Source of the DNA: JANMZR01 sp040385875
Lineage (GTDB): Bacteria > Bacteroidota > Bacteroidia > Cytophagales > Spirosomataceae
Assembly (NCBI GenBank): GCA_040385875.1
Contig: JAZKGO010000004.1
Span: 1-64,000, forward strand
Direction: 5' to 3'
DNA length: 64,000 nt
Positions 28,020-36,122 of the stretch are shown here, one piece after another. Below the pieces are notes generated by a model. It was not told the origin of the DNA and did not search any database. It worked only from the letters and a program-made list of their open reading frames with translations. Position 1 is the stretch's first letter, and each line of letters starts with the position of its first letter. The position numbers were made by a program, and so were the translations under genes.

Positions 28020-28336
28020 ACAAACTTTTGTTTTCTTTTTTGTCTTGATAAAACGAACCTAATTATAATTATTGTATACTTAATTGATTATAAATGTTAC
28101 AATTACGTAAATAGGCTCAAAAAAGATTTTCTATTGTAAATATTTTTTTTGTATTAAAATGTAAATATACGACTATTCAACACGATAATAAATCAATCTG
28201 TAAATTTCTTGAATTATTTATTTAATGGCAAAGGTAAATTATTCAATAATTTATATTACCAATGGATAAAATACTTTTTTTTAATAAAATCCAATAAATC
28301 TTAATATCAATAATTAAGCCAAATTTTATTTTTACC
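28020..28336. other. Upstream region of gldK, 317 bp
   Basis: Non-coding and strongly AT-rich, between the sprF-like gene and gldK, both leftward. It contains one perfect leftward -7 box (28236-28229) and several A/T tracts but no protein-coding frame or hairpin that I can support. Confidence 0.5.
28229..28236 (-). promoter_or_regulatory. Candidate -7 box for gldK
   Basis: Minus-strand TACCTTTG is a perfect TAnnTTTG. A TTG lies at 28262-28260, 23 nt upstream, slightly longer than the usual spacing. Transcription from here would give gldK an unusually long leader of about 200 nt. Confidence 0.5.
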
Positions 28337-29305
28337 TTAATGACGATATCTTGGGGTCCTAATTATTGGAATTTTAGCAGGTGCTTTTGCCGCCCTTACA
28401 TTTTTACTTCCAATCAAATAACTAGCCATTATTTCAAATGAGGAAGCTGATTTTATGTTTTGCTGTACGGCCACCAAATCATAAGCAACTCCTAATTTTA
28501 ATGCTTTATTGCTCATCAGACTTGCACCAGCCAATAAAATTACCGCATCTTGACTTCGGTAATTGGTACCAAACCAATATTTTTTACCAATTTCGGCTAA
28601 TAGCCCACCCTCAATAGTATAGGTTTGTAGGTCTGACCTAAGCAATACATTAGGTTTTATTTCTAGCTTCTGATTCACGTTAATGTTTACTCCGAATATA
28701 CCAGTTACATTTCTATTGATTATATTGTTACCGTTATCTGCACCAAAGTCAAATTTTGGACTATTGATATGATTGATACTTATTGCGCCAAAATAGTATT
28801 TTGCATGGTAAGATACTCCCAATCCAAAATCCGGTTTTATTTGACTGTAGCCATCGGCAGGAATATTAGGGTCATTATTTTCTCTAGGCCTAAAATTACT
28901 ATTGTATGATTTGTTATAAAACCCAGCCGAAACACCTACTGACAGTGCACCTCTTGATACTTTCAAGTTTTTGGCATAGGAAAACCTCATCTGCTGGTTT
29001 TTCTCCAAACCTACCTGGTCGTTTATTATTACTAAGCCAATGCCTGCTTTGGATTTCGATAATGGCATTTGAAAACTTAACAATTGGGTATTTAAAGTGC
29101 CTCCCTTATCAAAATTGCTTACATAGCCTAAATACTGACTTCTGTGCAAAACTTGGATTTGTGGTAAACTTTCGGCACTTACAACGGATGGATTATAATA
29201 CTGTTGGTTAAAATAATATTGGCTAAACTGAGGGTCCTGTTGTCCAAAAATTGCCTTTGGATTTAATGTAAGTAGGAAAGCAATAATCAGGAAACGTTTC
29301 AGCAT
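28337..29305 (-). CDS. PorP/SprF-family type IX secretion outer-membrane protein
   Basis: 322 residues with a signal peptide (cut near IFGQ) followed directly by the family start QQDPQFSQYYFNQQYYNPSV. The rest alternates as in a 14-strand beta-barrel (GIGLVIINDQVG; ISAGFYN-like pattern; YWFGTNYRSQDAVILLAG; LKLGVAYD). PorP/SprF proteins are outer-membrane partners of the GldKLMN machine, some holding specific adhesins. In Porphyromonas the order porP-porK-porL-porM-porN is the same as here, so this is probably the core copy. Confidence 0.92.
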   Translation of the reverse strand: MLKRFLIIAFLLTLNPKAIFGQQDPQFSQYYFNQQYYNPSVVSAESLPQIQVLHRSQYLGYVSNFDKGGTLNTQLLSFQMPLSKSKAGIGLVIINDQVGLEKNQQMRFSYAKNLKVSRGALSVGVSAGFYNKSYNSNFRPRENNDPNIPADGYSQIKPDFGLGVSYHAKYYFGAISINHINSPKFDFGADNGNNIINRNVTGIFGVNINVNQKLEIKPNVLLRSDLQTYTIEGGLLAEIGKKYWFGTNYRSQDAVILLAGASLMSNKALKLGVAYDLVAVQQNIKSASSFEIMASYLIGSKNVRAAKAPAKIPIIRTPRYRH

Positions 29306-29396
29306 TGATCTTTGATAAGATTTTGATTCTAATCTAGTAAAGTATTTTGAGAAAACGCTCTGATTTTAACAAAATTGTTAGTTTAGCTAAACAATT

Positions 29397-30182
29397 TTAA
29401 ATTTTGTTTGATTTTTTAATATAATATTCGAGGGCACCAGTCATTGAGGGGGCATTAGGTAGTGGAGCCTCAATATCTAATATTAAACCAGCATCTAATA
29501 CTGCTTGAGCGGTGGTGGGTCCAAATGCGGCAATTCGAGTTTTGTTTTGCTTGAAATCAGGAAAGTTTTTGAAAAGCGAATCGATACCAGAGGGACTAAA
29601 GAAGGCAATTATATCATAAAATACATTTTCTAAATCTGAAAGATCGGCTGCCACTGTATGGTACATAACCGCTTCAGTAAGCTGAAGACCATTTGTATCC
29701 ATAAATCCAGGGATTTCATTCCTGCGTTTATCAGAGCACGGAAATAGAAACTTCTCATTTCTATTTTTTTTGATAAGCTCGAGAAGCTCGGTGGCAGTTT
29801 TAGTTCCTGTAAAAATTTTCCTTTTACGAATGACAATGTATTTTTGAAGATAATTTGCTGTTTGTTCAGTAATGCAAAAATATTTCATATCAGCAGGAAC
29901 CTCAGTGCGAGCTTCTTTGCACATTCTGAAGAAATGGTCAACGGCATTTCTGCTGGTGAAAATGATGGCCGTATAGTCTAGAATATTGATTTTTTCTTTC
30001 CTAAATTCCTTGAAAGGAACACCATCTATTTGAATAAATGCACGAAAATCGACCTTAATATTGTATTTTTTTTCGATTTCAAAATAGGGCGATTTTTCAT
30101 CGGAGGGTCGGGCTTGCGATACTAATATATTAGTTACCTTATTTAGCCTTTCAGAATTGAAATTTACTGCAGATTCACTCAT
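29397..30182 (-). CDS. hemD: Uroporphyrinogen-III synthase
   Basis: A 261-residue HemD. The enzyme closes hydroxymethylbilane with ring-D inversion to uroporphyrinogen III. Typical fragments are ILVSQARPSDEKSPY at the N-terminus, IIFTSRNAVDHFF at the first domain boundary, and FFSPSGIDSLFKNF and IAAFGPTTAQAVLDAGL in the second half. It follows the DUF4271 gene by 137 nt in the same direction and precedes the sprF-like gene. DUF4271 next to hemD is a recurrent Bacteroidota arrangement. The other tetrapyrrole gene in the window, hemA, lies 15 kb away. Confidence 0.9.
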   Translation of the reverse strand: MSESAVNFNSERLNKVTNILVSQARPSDEKSPYFEIEKKYNIKVDFRAFIQIDGVPFKEFRKEKINILDYTAIIFTSRNAVDHFFRMCKEARTEVPADMKYFCITEQTANYLQKYIVIRKRKIFTGTKTATELLELIKKNRNEKFLFPCSDKRRNEIPGFMDTNGLQLTEAVMYHTVAADLSDLENVFYDIIAFFSPSGIDSLFKNFPDFKQNKTRIAAFGPTTAQAVLDAGLILDIEAPLPNAPSMTGALEYYIKKSNKI

Positions 30183-30319
30183 TAATATCTACTCTAAAAT
30201 TTATTTAAGGAATTAAATCAAAAAACTATTTTTAATAAGAAATCAATTTTCAAAAATCAGTCAAATTGAAATTAGTTGTTGATCAAAATCATCTAAATTT
30301 TAATAATTAATTTAGAAGG

Positions 30320-31558
30320 TCAAAGTGCAAATCGTATGCCTAAAAACAAAGGAATTAATTCCACGATGCAAAGGTAAGAAAATAAATATAAATTTTTTAT
30401 AGGATTTACTTTTATTATAATGAAAAACAGCAAAAAGAGCCTCAAAAAGTAAAAACTAGCAATTATTGACAAATAAGTGGCCTTAAAATTTTGTATAAAC
30501 GAAAGGGGGTAAATCAACAGTAGGACAAGGATTAATAAAAGGATAAAAGCAAAGATTCCAGTTGACTGCAAGTTTTTGAAAAAATGAACGTTCGTAATTT
30601 TTTCTAATCGGTATAAATTTCCAATAATTGAGATAAACATATACTTGATAAAGAAGGCGATTAGTATTAAAAAACTCAAATTGAAAAATTGACCAGATAA
30701 GTTCAAAAAAGAAGGGTTTTCATCATTAATCAATTGCTTTGGCAAGATGGCTATAAAATTATACTCTATTATGAGGAGTATGAGCGACATAGACAGACTT
30801 AAAATAACCATGTAAAGTATGTTTCCTACGTCGAATGGTCTATTGATAATGATTGAATCGGTCCGTTTTGTAATGGTAAAAAGGTCTTTGATATTGATAA
30901 ACTTTGTTAAAATACTGTTTTGAAAATTATATAAGAAGGTAATGCTTCCTAATAAAAATAGTGAAAATAAAATGGCAAAATCTTTGAAATTAGAAAATTT
31001 TCTGGCTTTTAAAGCAGCATTATTCTCGTTTCCCAGTAGATCTAAGCCTTTTTTTGTTGGTTTATAGGCAACCAAAATTTTATCGTTTTCAATATCAGGT
31101 ACTGTCTTATAAATGGTTAGCAACAGATTATGGGGTGATTTTTGACTTGTAAAAAGACTGTCGATATCCATCGAAAACCAGCGATTCACAGGTAATTTCT
31201 TTTGAAATACACCGCTAATAAATAGGTAAGAATCACTTCCCGAATAAATCAATAGTTTATACCCTTTATAATTTTCAATGTCAAAATACTGGCTCAAAGA
31301 TTGATAATTGTAATGCCTGGTTTTTAAATAAGGAACATAGTCTTTATATTGATTGTCAAAAACTAGCCAATCATCGTTCAGGTCTTTGATAATTTGATAG
31401 TCTTCCGCAATTTTTGGTTCTGCAGCCATGCTATTACTGTTTGCAGCCAACAAAAGTACCACTGTACTGAATAGATAATAAAAAATAAACCTGCCCAAAT
31501 ATGGTTTATGGGCAGGTTTGGGTATTTTTTCTGAAAAATTTTGGAATTGGCTCCTCAT
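30320..31558 (-). CDS. DUF4271 multi-pass membrane protein with embedded terminator
   Basis: 412 residues as called from ATG 31558. Residues 23-46 look like a signal peptide or first membrane helix (FIFYYLFSTVVLLLAANS, MAA), 47-180 form a soluble segment, and about seven hydrophobic helices follow (for example AILFSLFLLGSITFLY, ILYMVILSLSMSLILLII, IFAFILLLILVLLLIYPLSF), ending LFLGIRFAL. This matches DUF4271, of unknown function. The codons for residues 13-27 carry a complete intrinsic terminator (31519-31480), so either the true start is downstream (ATG 31429, which would lose the signal) or readthrough from sucD or a regulated hairpin controls expression. The gap to the sucD stop is only 21 nt. 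Confidence 0.8.
   Translation of the reverse strand: MRSQFQNFSEKIPKPAHKPYLGRFIFYYLFSTVVLLLAANSNSMAAEPKIAEDYQIIKDLNDDWLVFDNQYKDYVPYLKTRHYNYQSLSQYFDIENYKGYKLLIYSGSDSYLFISGVFQKKLPVNRWFSMDIDSLFTSQKSPHNLLLTIYKTVPDIENDKILVAYKPTKKGLDLLGNENNAALKARKFSNFKDFAILFSLFLLGSITFLYNFQNSILTKFINIKDLFTITKRTDSIIINRPFDVGNILYMVILSLSMSLILLIIEYNFIAILPKQLINDENPSFLNLSGQFFNLSFLILIAFFIKYMFISIIGNLYRLEKITNVHFFKNLQSTGIFAFILLLILVLLLIYPLSFIQNFKATYLSIIASFYFLRLFLLFFIIIKVNPIKNLYLFSYLCIVELIPLFLGIRFAL
31480..31519 (-). terminator. Intrinsic terminator of sucD inside the DUF4271 gene
   Basis: Minus strand: perfect 11-bp stem AAACCTGCCCA (31519-31509) / TGGGCAGGTTT (31497-31487), 11-nt loop, then ATTTTTT (31486-31480). It is GC-rich against the local background and lies 61 nt past the sucD stop, an ideal sucD terminator, but it falls within the N-terminal codons of the downstream membrane-protein gene. 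Confidence 0.88.
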
Positions 31559-31579
31559 TTTTTTGATTAAATTCTTAAT

Positions 31580-32317
31580 CTATTTGCCTAAAGCTTTCAA
31601 CATTGTTGCTCCGATATCCGCTGGCGATTGAACTACGTGTATTCCACAGCTGGCCATAATTCTCATTTTAGCTTCTGCAGTATCATCAGCTCCTCCTATT
31701 ATCGCACCAGCATGACCCATTCTGCGACCTTTTGGGGCGGTTTGGCCAGCAATAAAACCTACAACAGGCTTTCTATTGCCATCAGCTTTAATCCAATTAG
31801 CAGCTTCGGCTTCCATTCCCCCACCAATTTCACCAATCATTACAATGCCTTCAGTTTCTGGATCATTCATCAATAATTCAACAGCTTCTTTAGTTGTGGT
31901 ACCAATAATTGGATCACCACCAATACCAATTGCAGTAGTTTGGCCTAACCCTGCTTTGGTTAGTTGATCAACGGCTTCATAGGTAAGTGTACCTGATTTT
32001 GAAACAATTCCAATTGTACCTTTTTTGAAAATAAAGCCAGGCATTATACCCACTTTGCATTCTTCGGCAGTCATTACACCTGGGCAGTTTGGACCGATTA
32101 AACGCACATCTCTGTTTTTCAAATATTCTTTGGCAATCATCATATCTTTGGTAGGAATNNNNNNNNNNNNNNNNNNNNNNNNNNNNNNNNNNNNNNNNNN
32201 NNNNNNNNNNNNNNNNNNNNNNNNNNNNNNNNNNNNNNNNNNNNNNNNNNNNNNNNNNTCAGTTCCAGTGAAGCCCTGCACAATTACTTTCGAATTTTTG
32301 TTTATTAAAACGCTCAT
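31580..32317 (-). CDS. sucD: Succinyl-CoA synthetase alpha subunit, interrupted by N gap
   Basis: SucD with SucC converts succinyl-CoA to succinate with nucleotide triphosphate formation in the TCA cycle. The N-terminal 19 residues (MSVLINKNSKVIVQGFTGT) and the part from IPTKDMMIAKEYL to the end are present, including RLIGPNCPGVMT, the CoA/phosphate region SGTLTYEAV, GIGGDPIIGT and the phospho-histidine motif GHAGAIIGG. From memory of the E. coli protein, about 79 residues (near 238 nt) are missing, so the 100-N run underestimates the gap; 238 keeps the frame, as 100 does. The sucC gene is not adjacent. Confidence 0.96.
   Translation of the reverse strand: MSVLINKNSKVIVQGFTGTXXXXXXXXXXXXXXXXXXXXXXXXXXXXXXXXXXIPTKDMMIAKEYLKNRDVRLIGPNCPGVMTAEECKVGIMPGFIFKKGTIGIVSKSGTLTYEAVDQLTKAGLGQTTAIGIGGDPIIGTTTKEAVELLMNDPETEGIVMIGEIGGGMEAEAANWIKADGNRKPVVGFIAGQTAPKGRRMGHAGAIIGGADDTAEAKMRIMASCGIHVVQSPADIGATMLKALGK
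32159..32258. other. Assembly gap (100 N) inside sucD
   Basis: Exactly 100 N. Homology to SucD indicates roughly 240 bp are really missing, coding for the CoA-binding Rossmann part between the N-terminal strand and the IPTKDM motif. The flanks do not overlap. Confidence 0.95.
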
Positions 32318-32556
32318 TAATTCTATTTAGATTTATTTTACTGTAAAAGTAGTGCTAAAACAGAAAAAGAACAAATAAGGGATATTTTAAATGATTTATA
32401 TTTTTTATTTACTGTTGGATTAAGATCCTGAAATACAGTTGATTAAAAATTTACACCCAATTCAAATAATTAAAAATTTAAAATCATTTTTGATGAAATA
32501 TAAAAAAATGTAAATTGCTGACTAAAAAATTGAATTTTATTGATACTGAATAATCA

Positions 32557-33354
32557 ATGATTGATTTAAAAATTGAAAACAAAATTGCCATTGTTACCTT
32601 AAATAGACCTGATAAAGCTAATTCGGTGAATAAAATTGGTTGGGAGCAATTGAAAAATACGTTCGACCTTTTGGACACAAATGATGAAGTAAGAGTGATA
32701 GTATTAAATGGTGGAGAAAGCAAGCATTTTTGTGGGGGAATAGACTTGGAAATGCTGATGTCAATTTCGCAAGAAACAATCAAATGTCAAGGAAGGAAAA
32801 ATGAACTTTTGAGAAAAATTATTTTGGATTTACAAGCGCCAATTAACTCAATCGAAAACTGCTCGAAACCAGTTCTTGCCGCCATAAATGGTGGTTGCAT
32901 TGGTGCGGGCGTGGATATTGTATCTGCGTGTGACATCAGGTATTGTACGGATGACACCTTTTTTACAATAAAAGAAATAGACATGGGCATGGTAGCCGAC
33001 TTGGGTACTTTGCAAAGATTACCTAAAATAATTGGAGAAGGAAAAGTGAGGGAAATGGCTTATACTGGAAGAAATGTGTCAGGGAAAGAGGCCGAAAAGA
33101 TAGGTTTGGTCAATAACTGCTTTGAAAATAAGGAGATTATGATGGAAAATGTAATGAAAATAGCTGAGCAAATTGCCTCAAAATCACCCCTTTCTATCAG
33201 AGGAACAAAGCATATATTGTTGCACACGAGAGATCACACTGTTGCCCAAGGCCTTGAATACATGGCCACTTGGAATGCTGCCATGCTCATTTCAAACGAT
33301 TTAATGGAAGCTTTTGCCGCCAAAATGCAAAAAAGAGAGGCGAAGTTTGATTAA
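32557..33354 (+). CDS. Enoyl-CoA hydratase/isomerase family, dienoyl-CoA isomerase (ECH1) type
   Basis: 265 residues, crotonase fold. It resembles the delta3,5-delta2,4-dienoyl-CoA isomerase ECH1: the segment ACDIRYCTDDTFFTIKEIDM, then GMVADLGTLQRLPK is nearly that of ECH1, and the three acidic catalytic positions Asp120, Glu140 and Asp148 have the same spacing (20 and 8) as Asp176, Glu196 and Asp204 of the mammalian enzyme. The oxyanion-hole motifs HFCGGIDLEML (about 57-67) and AAINGGCIGAG (about 108-118) are present. Such enzymes move double bonds during beta-oxidation of unsaturated acids with odd-position double bonds. It stands at the head of a same-strand group with an SDR gene 71 nt on. 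Confidence 0.87.
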   Translation: MIDLKIENKIAIVTLNRPDKANSVNKIGWEQLKNTFDLLDTNDEVRVIVLNGGESKHFCGGIDLEMLMSISQETIKCQGRKNELLRKIILDLQAPINSIENCSKPVLAAINGGCIGAGVDIVSACDIRYCTDDTFFTIKEIDMGMVADLGTLQRLPKIIGEGKVREMAYTGRNVSGKEAEKIGLVNNCFENKEIMMENVMKIAEQIASKSPLSIRGTKHILLHTRDHTVAQGLEYMATWNAAMLISNDLMEAFAAKMQKREAKFD

Positions 33355-33425
33355 AATATTTTATAATAATATCTAATAAACTCCAAAACTAAAAAACTTT
33401 CAAACAAACGAACTAAATTAATTTT

Positions 33426-34187
33426 ATGCAATTTGATTTTAAAGGAAAAACAGCATTAATAACGGGCGCTGGATCTGGCTTAGGCCGAGCTACTGCCCAT
33501 TTATTTGCAAAAAATAATGCAAATGTGGTGGTGTCGGACCTAAATATTGATGGGGGCGAAGAAACCGCTAGGCTCATAATCGATGCAGGAGGAATAGCGG
33601 TTTTTATTGCCTGTGATGTGACTAATGAGTTGGAAGTGAATAGCTTAATTCAAAAAACTGTTTCTGATTTCGGTAGGATAGATTTTGCTGTAAACAACGC
33701 TGGAATAGGCGGCAAATGGTTGCCCACGCATAAATATCCGACAGAAAATTTTCGCCAAGTGATGGAAGTAAATACAATGGGTGTGTTTTTTTGTATGCGA
33801 GCCGAACTTAATGTGATGTTGGAACAAGGTTTTGGCTCCATTGTAAACGTGGCTTCTGTGGCTGGGTTGAACGGTTTTCCCAATAATTTGGCTTATGATG
33901 CAAGCAAGCATGCCGTGGTGGGCCTCACTAAAACGGCTGGTTTGGAGTATGCTAAACTGGGAATAAGGGTAAACGCTGTTTGCCCAGTTTTTACAATTAC
34001 TCCTTTAGTGGAGTCTATATTTTTGCTGGACCCCTCTATGGAACAAAAATTACAAAACTCAATACCCATGAAGCGTTATGGAAAGGCCGAAGAAATTGCC
34101 GATGCAATTGTGTATTTAAGTTCGCCCGCAGCAAGTTTTATCACAGCACATGCAATGCCAATTGATGGAGGCATGACAGCAGGATAA
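33426..34187 (+). CDS. Short-chain dehydrogenase/reductase
   Basis: 253 residues, classical SDR. The nucleotide-binding TGAGSGLGRA (13-22), NNAG (90-93), catalytic Ser144, Tyr157 and Lys161 (YDASK) and the C-terminal DGGMTAG are all present. SDL after the second strand (Asp38) suggests NAD rather than NADP preference. Substrate unknown; candidates include sugar or hydroxyacyl compounds. It lies between the ECH1-like gene and the GMC oxidoreductase gene, all on the plus strand, but the spacing of 71 and 131 nt leaves operon membership uncertain. Confidence 0.9.
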   Translation: MQFDFKGKTALITGAGSGLGRATAHLFAKNNANVVVSDLNIDGGEETARLIIDAGGIAVFIACDVTNELEVNSLIQKTVSDFGRIDFAVNNAGIGGKWLPTHKYPTENFRQVMEVNTMGVFFCMRAELNVMLEQGFGSIVNVASVAGLNGFPNNLAYDASKHAVVGLTKTAGLEYAKLGIRVNAVCPVFTITPLVESIFLLDPSMEQKLQNSIPMKRYGKAEEIADAIVYLSSPAASFITAHAMPIDGGMTAG

Positions 34188-34318
34188 GATAATTGAAAAA
34201 AAATATTATTATTGAATCAAAATTTGCAAAAGTGCCTAAAATCAAATCTTTTAAATGTGGCAGATTTGGTAAAAAGTTTAGTGAATAAACAAGCATAAAT
34301 AAAAACGACTATATCTCA

Positions 34319-36067
34319 ATGAATGATTTCCAAATTAAAGAAGCACCAAAAGAATACGATGTAATTATTGTAGGATCTGGTGCTGGCGGCGGAATGGCCG
34401 CACATGAGCTTACACGTGCTGGTGCAAAAGTCTGTTTGCTGGAAGCCGGGCAACATTTTGACCCAGCAGACCCCAAATACATCACGCAGCTGAAGTGGTC
34501 GTATGAGTCGCCAAGGCGAGGTACAGCCACTACTCATAGGCATTTTGGTGACTTTGATGCCGCTTATGGTGGTTGGGAGCTTGATGGTGAGCCATATACT
34601 ACTAAAGACAATACAAAATTTAGATGGTTCAGATCTAGAATGTTAGGAGGCCGAACCAATCACTGGGGTAGGATTTCATTAAGATTCGGGCCAGACGATT
34701 TTCACAGAAAAGATATTGATGGGCTAGGTGATAACTGGCCAATTGGCTATGATGATGTGGCTCCTTATTACGATCGAGTTGATAAATTAATTGGTGTTTT
34801 TGGATCTAAAGAAGGCCTTAGAAACAACCCGGATTCAATATTTTTGCCGCCGCCTAAGCCTCGTTTGCACGAATTATTAATACAAAAAGCCAATAAAAAA
34901 ACCGGTATTCCTACTATTCCAGCTCGTCTGTCGATGCTTACTAAGCCCGTTAATGATACAAGAGGGCAATGTTTTTATTGTGGGCAATGTGGTCGTGGTT
35001 GCCAAGTTTATGGCGACTTTTCGTCAAGTTCGGTACTTTGCAAACCTGCGGGGATGACAGGTAACATGGATACCTTGTATTATGCTATGGCTCGTGAGGT
35101 TTTATTGGACAAAACTACGGGTAAGGCTAACGGAGTTTCATACGTAAATACACTTACGCTTGAAGAAAAAATAGTTCGAGGTAAAATAGTTATTTTGGCA
35201 GCTTCAGCTTGCGAGTCGGCACGGATACTTTTGAATTCGAAATCAGATCGTTTTCCAAATGGATTAGCTAATAATTCTGGAGTGGTCGGTAAATACTTAA
35301 ATGATTCAACTGGAGCTTCAAGAGCAGCAATTGTGCCTTCGCTTTTTGATAGAAAAACTTACAACGAAGACGGTGTGGGCGGTGCTCATATTTACTCACC
35401 TTGGTGGGGCGATAATAAAAAACTAGATTTCCCTCGGGGCTACCATATTGAATACGGCGGCGGCTTTGGCATGCCAGCTTATGGTTTTGGTTGGGGAATT
35501 GACAGTGTAAACGGAATGTTTGCTGATAAAAATGGCAATAAAAAAGAGCCAGGCGGCTACGGAAAAGGCTTGAAGGAAGACTATCGCAAGTTTTACGGTG
35601 CTTATGTGCACATGGCGGGTAGGGGTGAGCCAGTACCATTGGAAAGTAATTATTGCGAAATTGATCCTGATAAAGTGGATAAATTTGGTATTCCTGTATT
35701 GCGATTCCACTATAAATGGTCGGATTACGAAATCAAGCAAGCCAAACATATGCAGGATACTTTTGAGGAAATTTTCCACACGATGGGTGCAGTTCCAATG
35801 GGTGATAAACCAAATGCGTCAAATAATTACGGACTGGCCGAACCTGGTGCAATTATTCACGAAATAGGAACCGTGCGTATGGGTAACGACCCTAAAACAT
35901 CGGCATTGAATAAATACGAGCAAGCTCATGATTGTAAAAACCTGTTCTGTGTGGATGCTGGGCCATTTGTAAGTCAAGGTGATAAAAATGTAACTTGGAC
36001 AATTTTGGCAATGGCCATGCGCACAGCTGATTATATTATTGATGAACGTAAAAAGGGGAATCTATAA
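34319..36067 (+). CDS. GMC-family FAD oxidoreductase (sugar/gluconate dehydrogenase large subunit type)
   Basis: 582 residues. FAD-binding dinucleotide motif VGSGAGGGMAAHE (18-30) with ELTRAGAKVCLLEAG; GMC signatures GGRTNHWGR (110-118) and the C-terminal substrate/FAD region GTVRMGNDPKTSALN and CVDAGPFVSQGDKNVTWTIL. A four-cysteine cluster, C218-x2-C221-x2-C224-x3-C228 (GQCFYCGQCGRGCQVYGDF), resembles Cys motifs of gluconate- and glucose-dehydrogenase large subunits and could bind an iron-sulphur cluster. There is no signal peptide; export probably relies on the Tat signal of the small subunit encoded 55 nt downstream. Expected role: periplasmic oxidation of a sugar or polyol with electrons passed to the respiratory chain; substrate unknown. 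Confidence 0.9.
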   Translation: MNDFQIKEAPKEYDVIIVGSGAGGGMAAHELTRAGAKVCLLEAGQHFDPADPKYITQLKWSYESPRRGTATTHRHFGDFDAAYGGWELDGEPYTTKDNTKFRWFRSRMLGGRTNHWGRISLRFGPDDFHRKDIDGLGDNWPIGYDDVAPYYDRVDKLIGVFGSKEGLRNNPDSIFLPPPKPRLHELLIQKANKKTGIPTIPARLSMLTKPVNDTRGQCFYCGQCGRGCQVYGDFSSSSVLCKPAGMTGNMDTLYYAMAREVLLDKTTGKANGVSYVNTLTLEEKIVRGKIVILAASACESARILLNSKSDRFPNGLANNSGVVGKYLNDSTGASRAAIVPSLFDRKTYNEDGVGGAHIYSPWWGDNKKLDFPRGYHIEYGGGFGMPAYGFGWGIDSVNGMFADKNGNKKEPGGYGKGLKEDYRKFYGAYVHMAGRGEPVPLESNYCEIDPDKVDKFGIPVLRFHYKWSDYEIKQAKHMQDTFEEIFHTMGAVPMGDKPNASNNYGLAEPGAIIHEIGTVRMGNDPKTSALNKYEQAHDCKNLFCVDAGPFVSQGDKNVTWTILAMAMRTADYIIDERKKGNL

Positions 36068-36122
36068 TTAATCCATCGTATTTTACTAACACCAAACATC
36101 GAAAATCTAACATCTTTATAAA

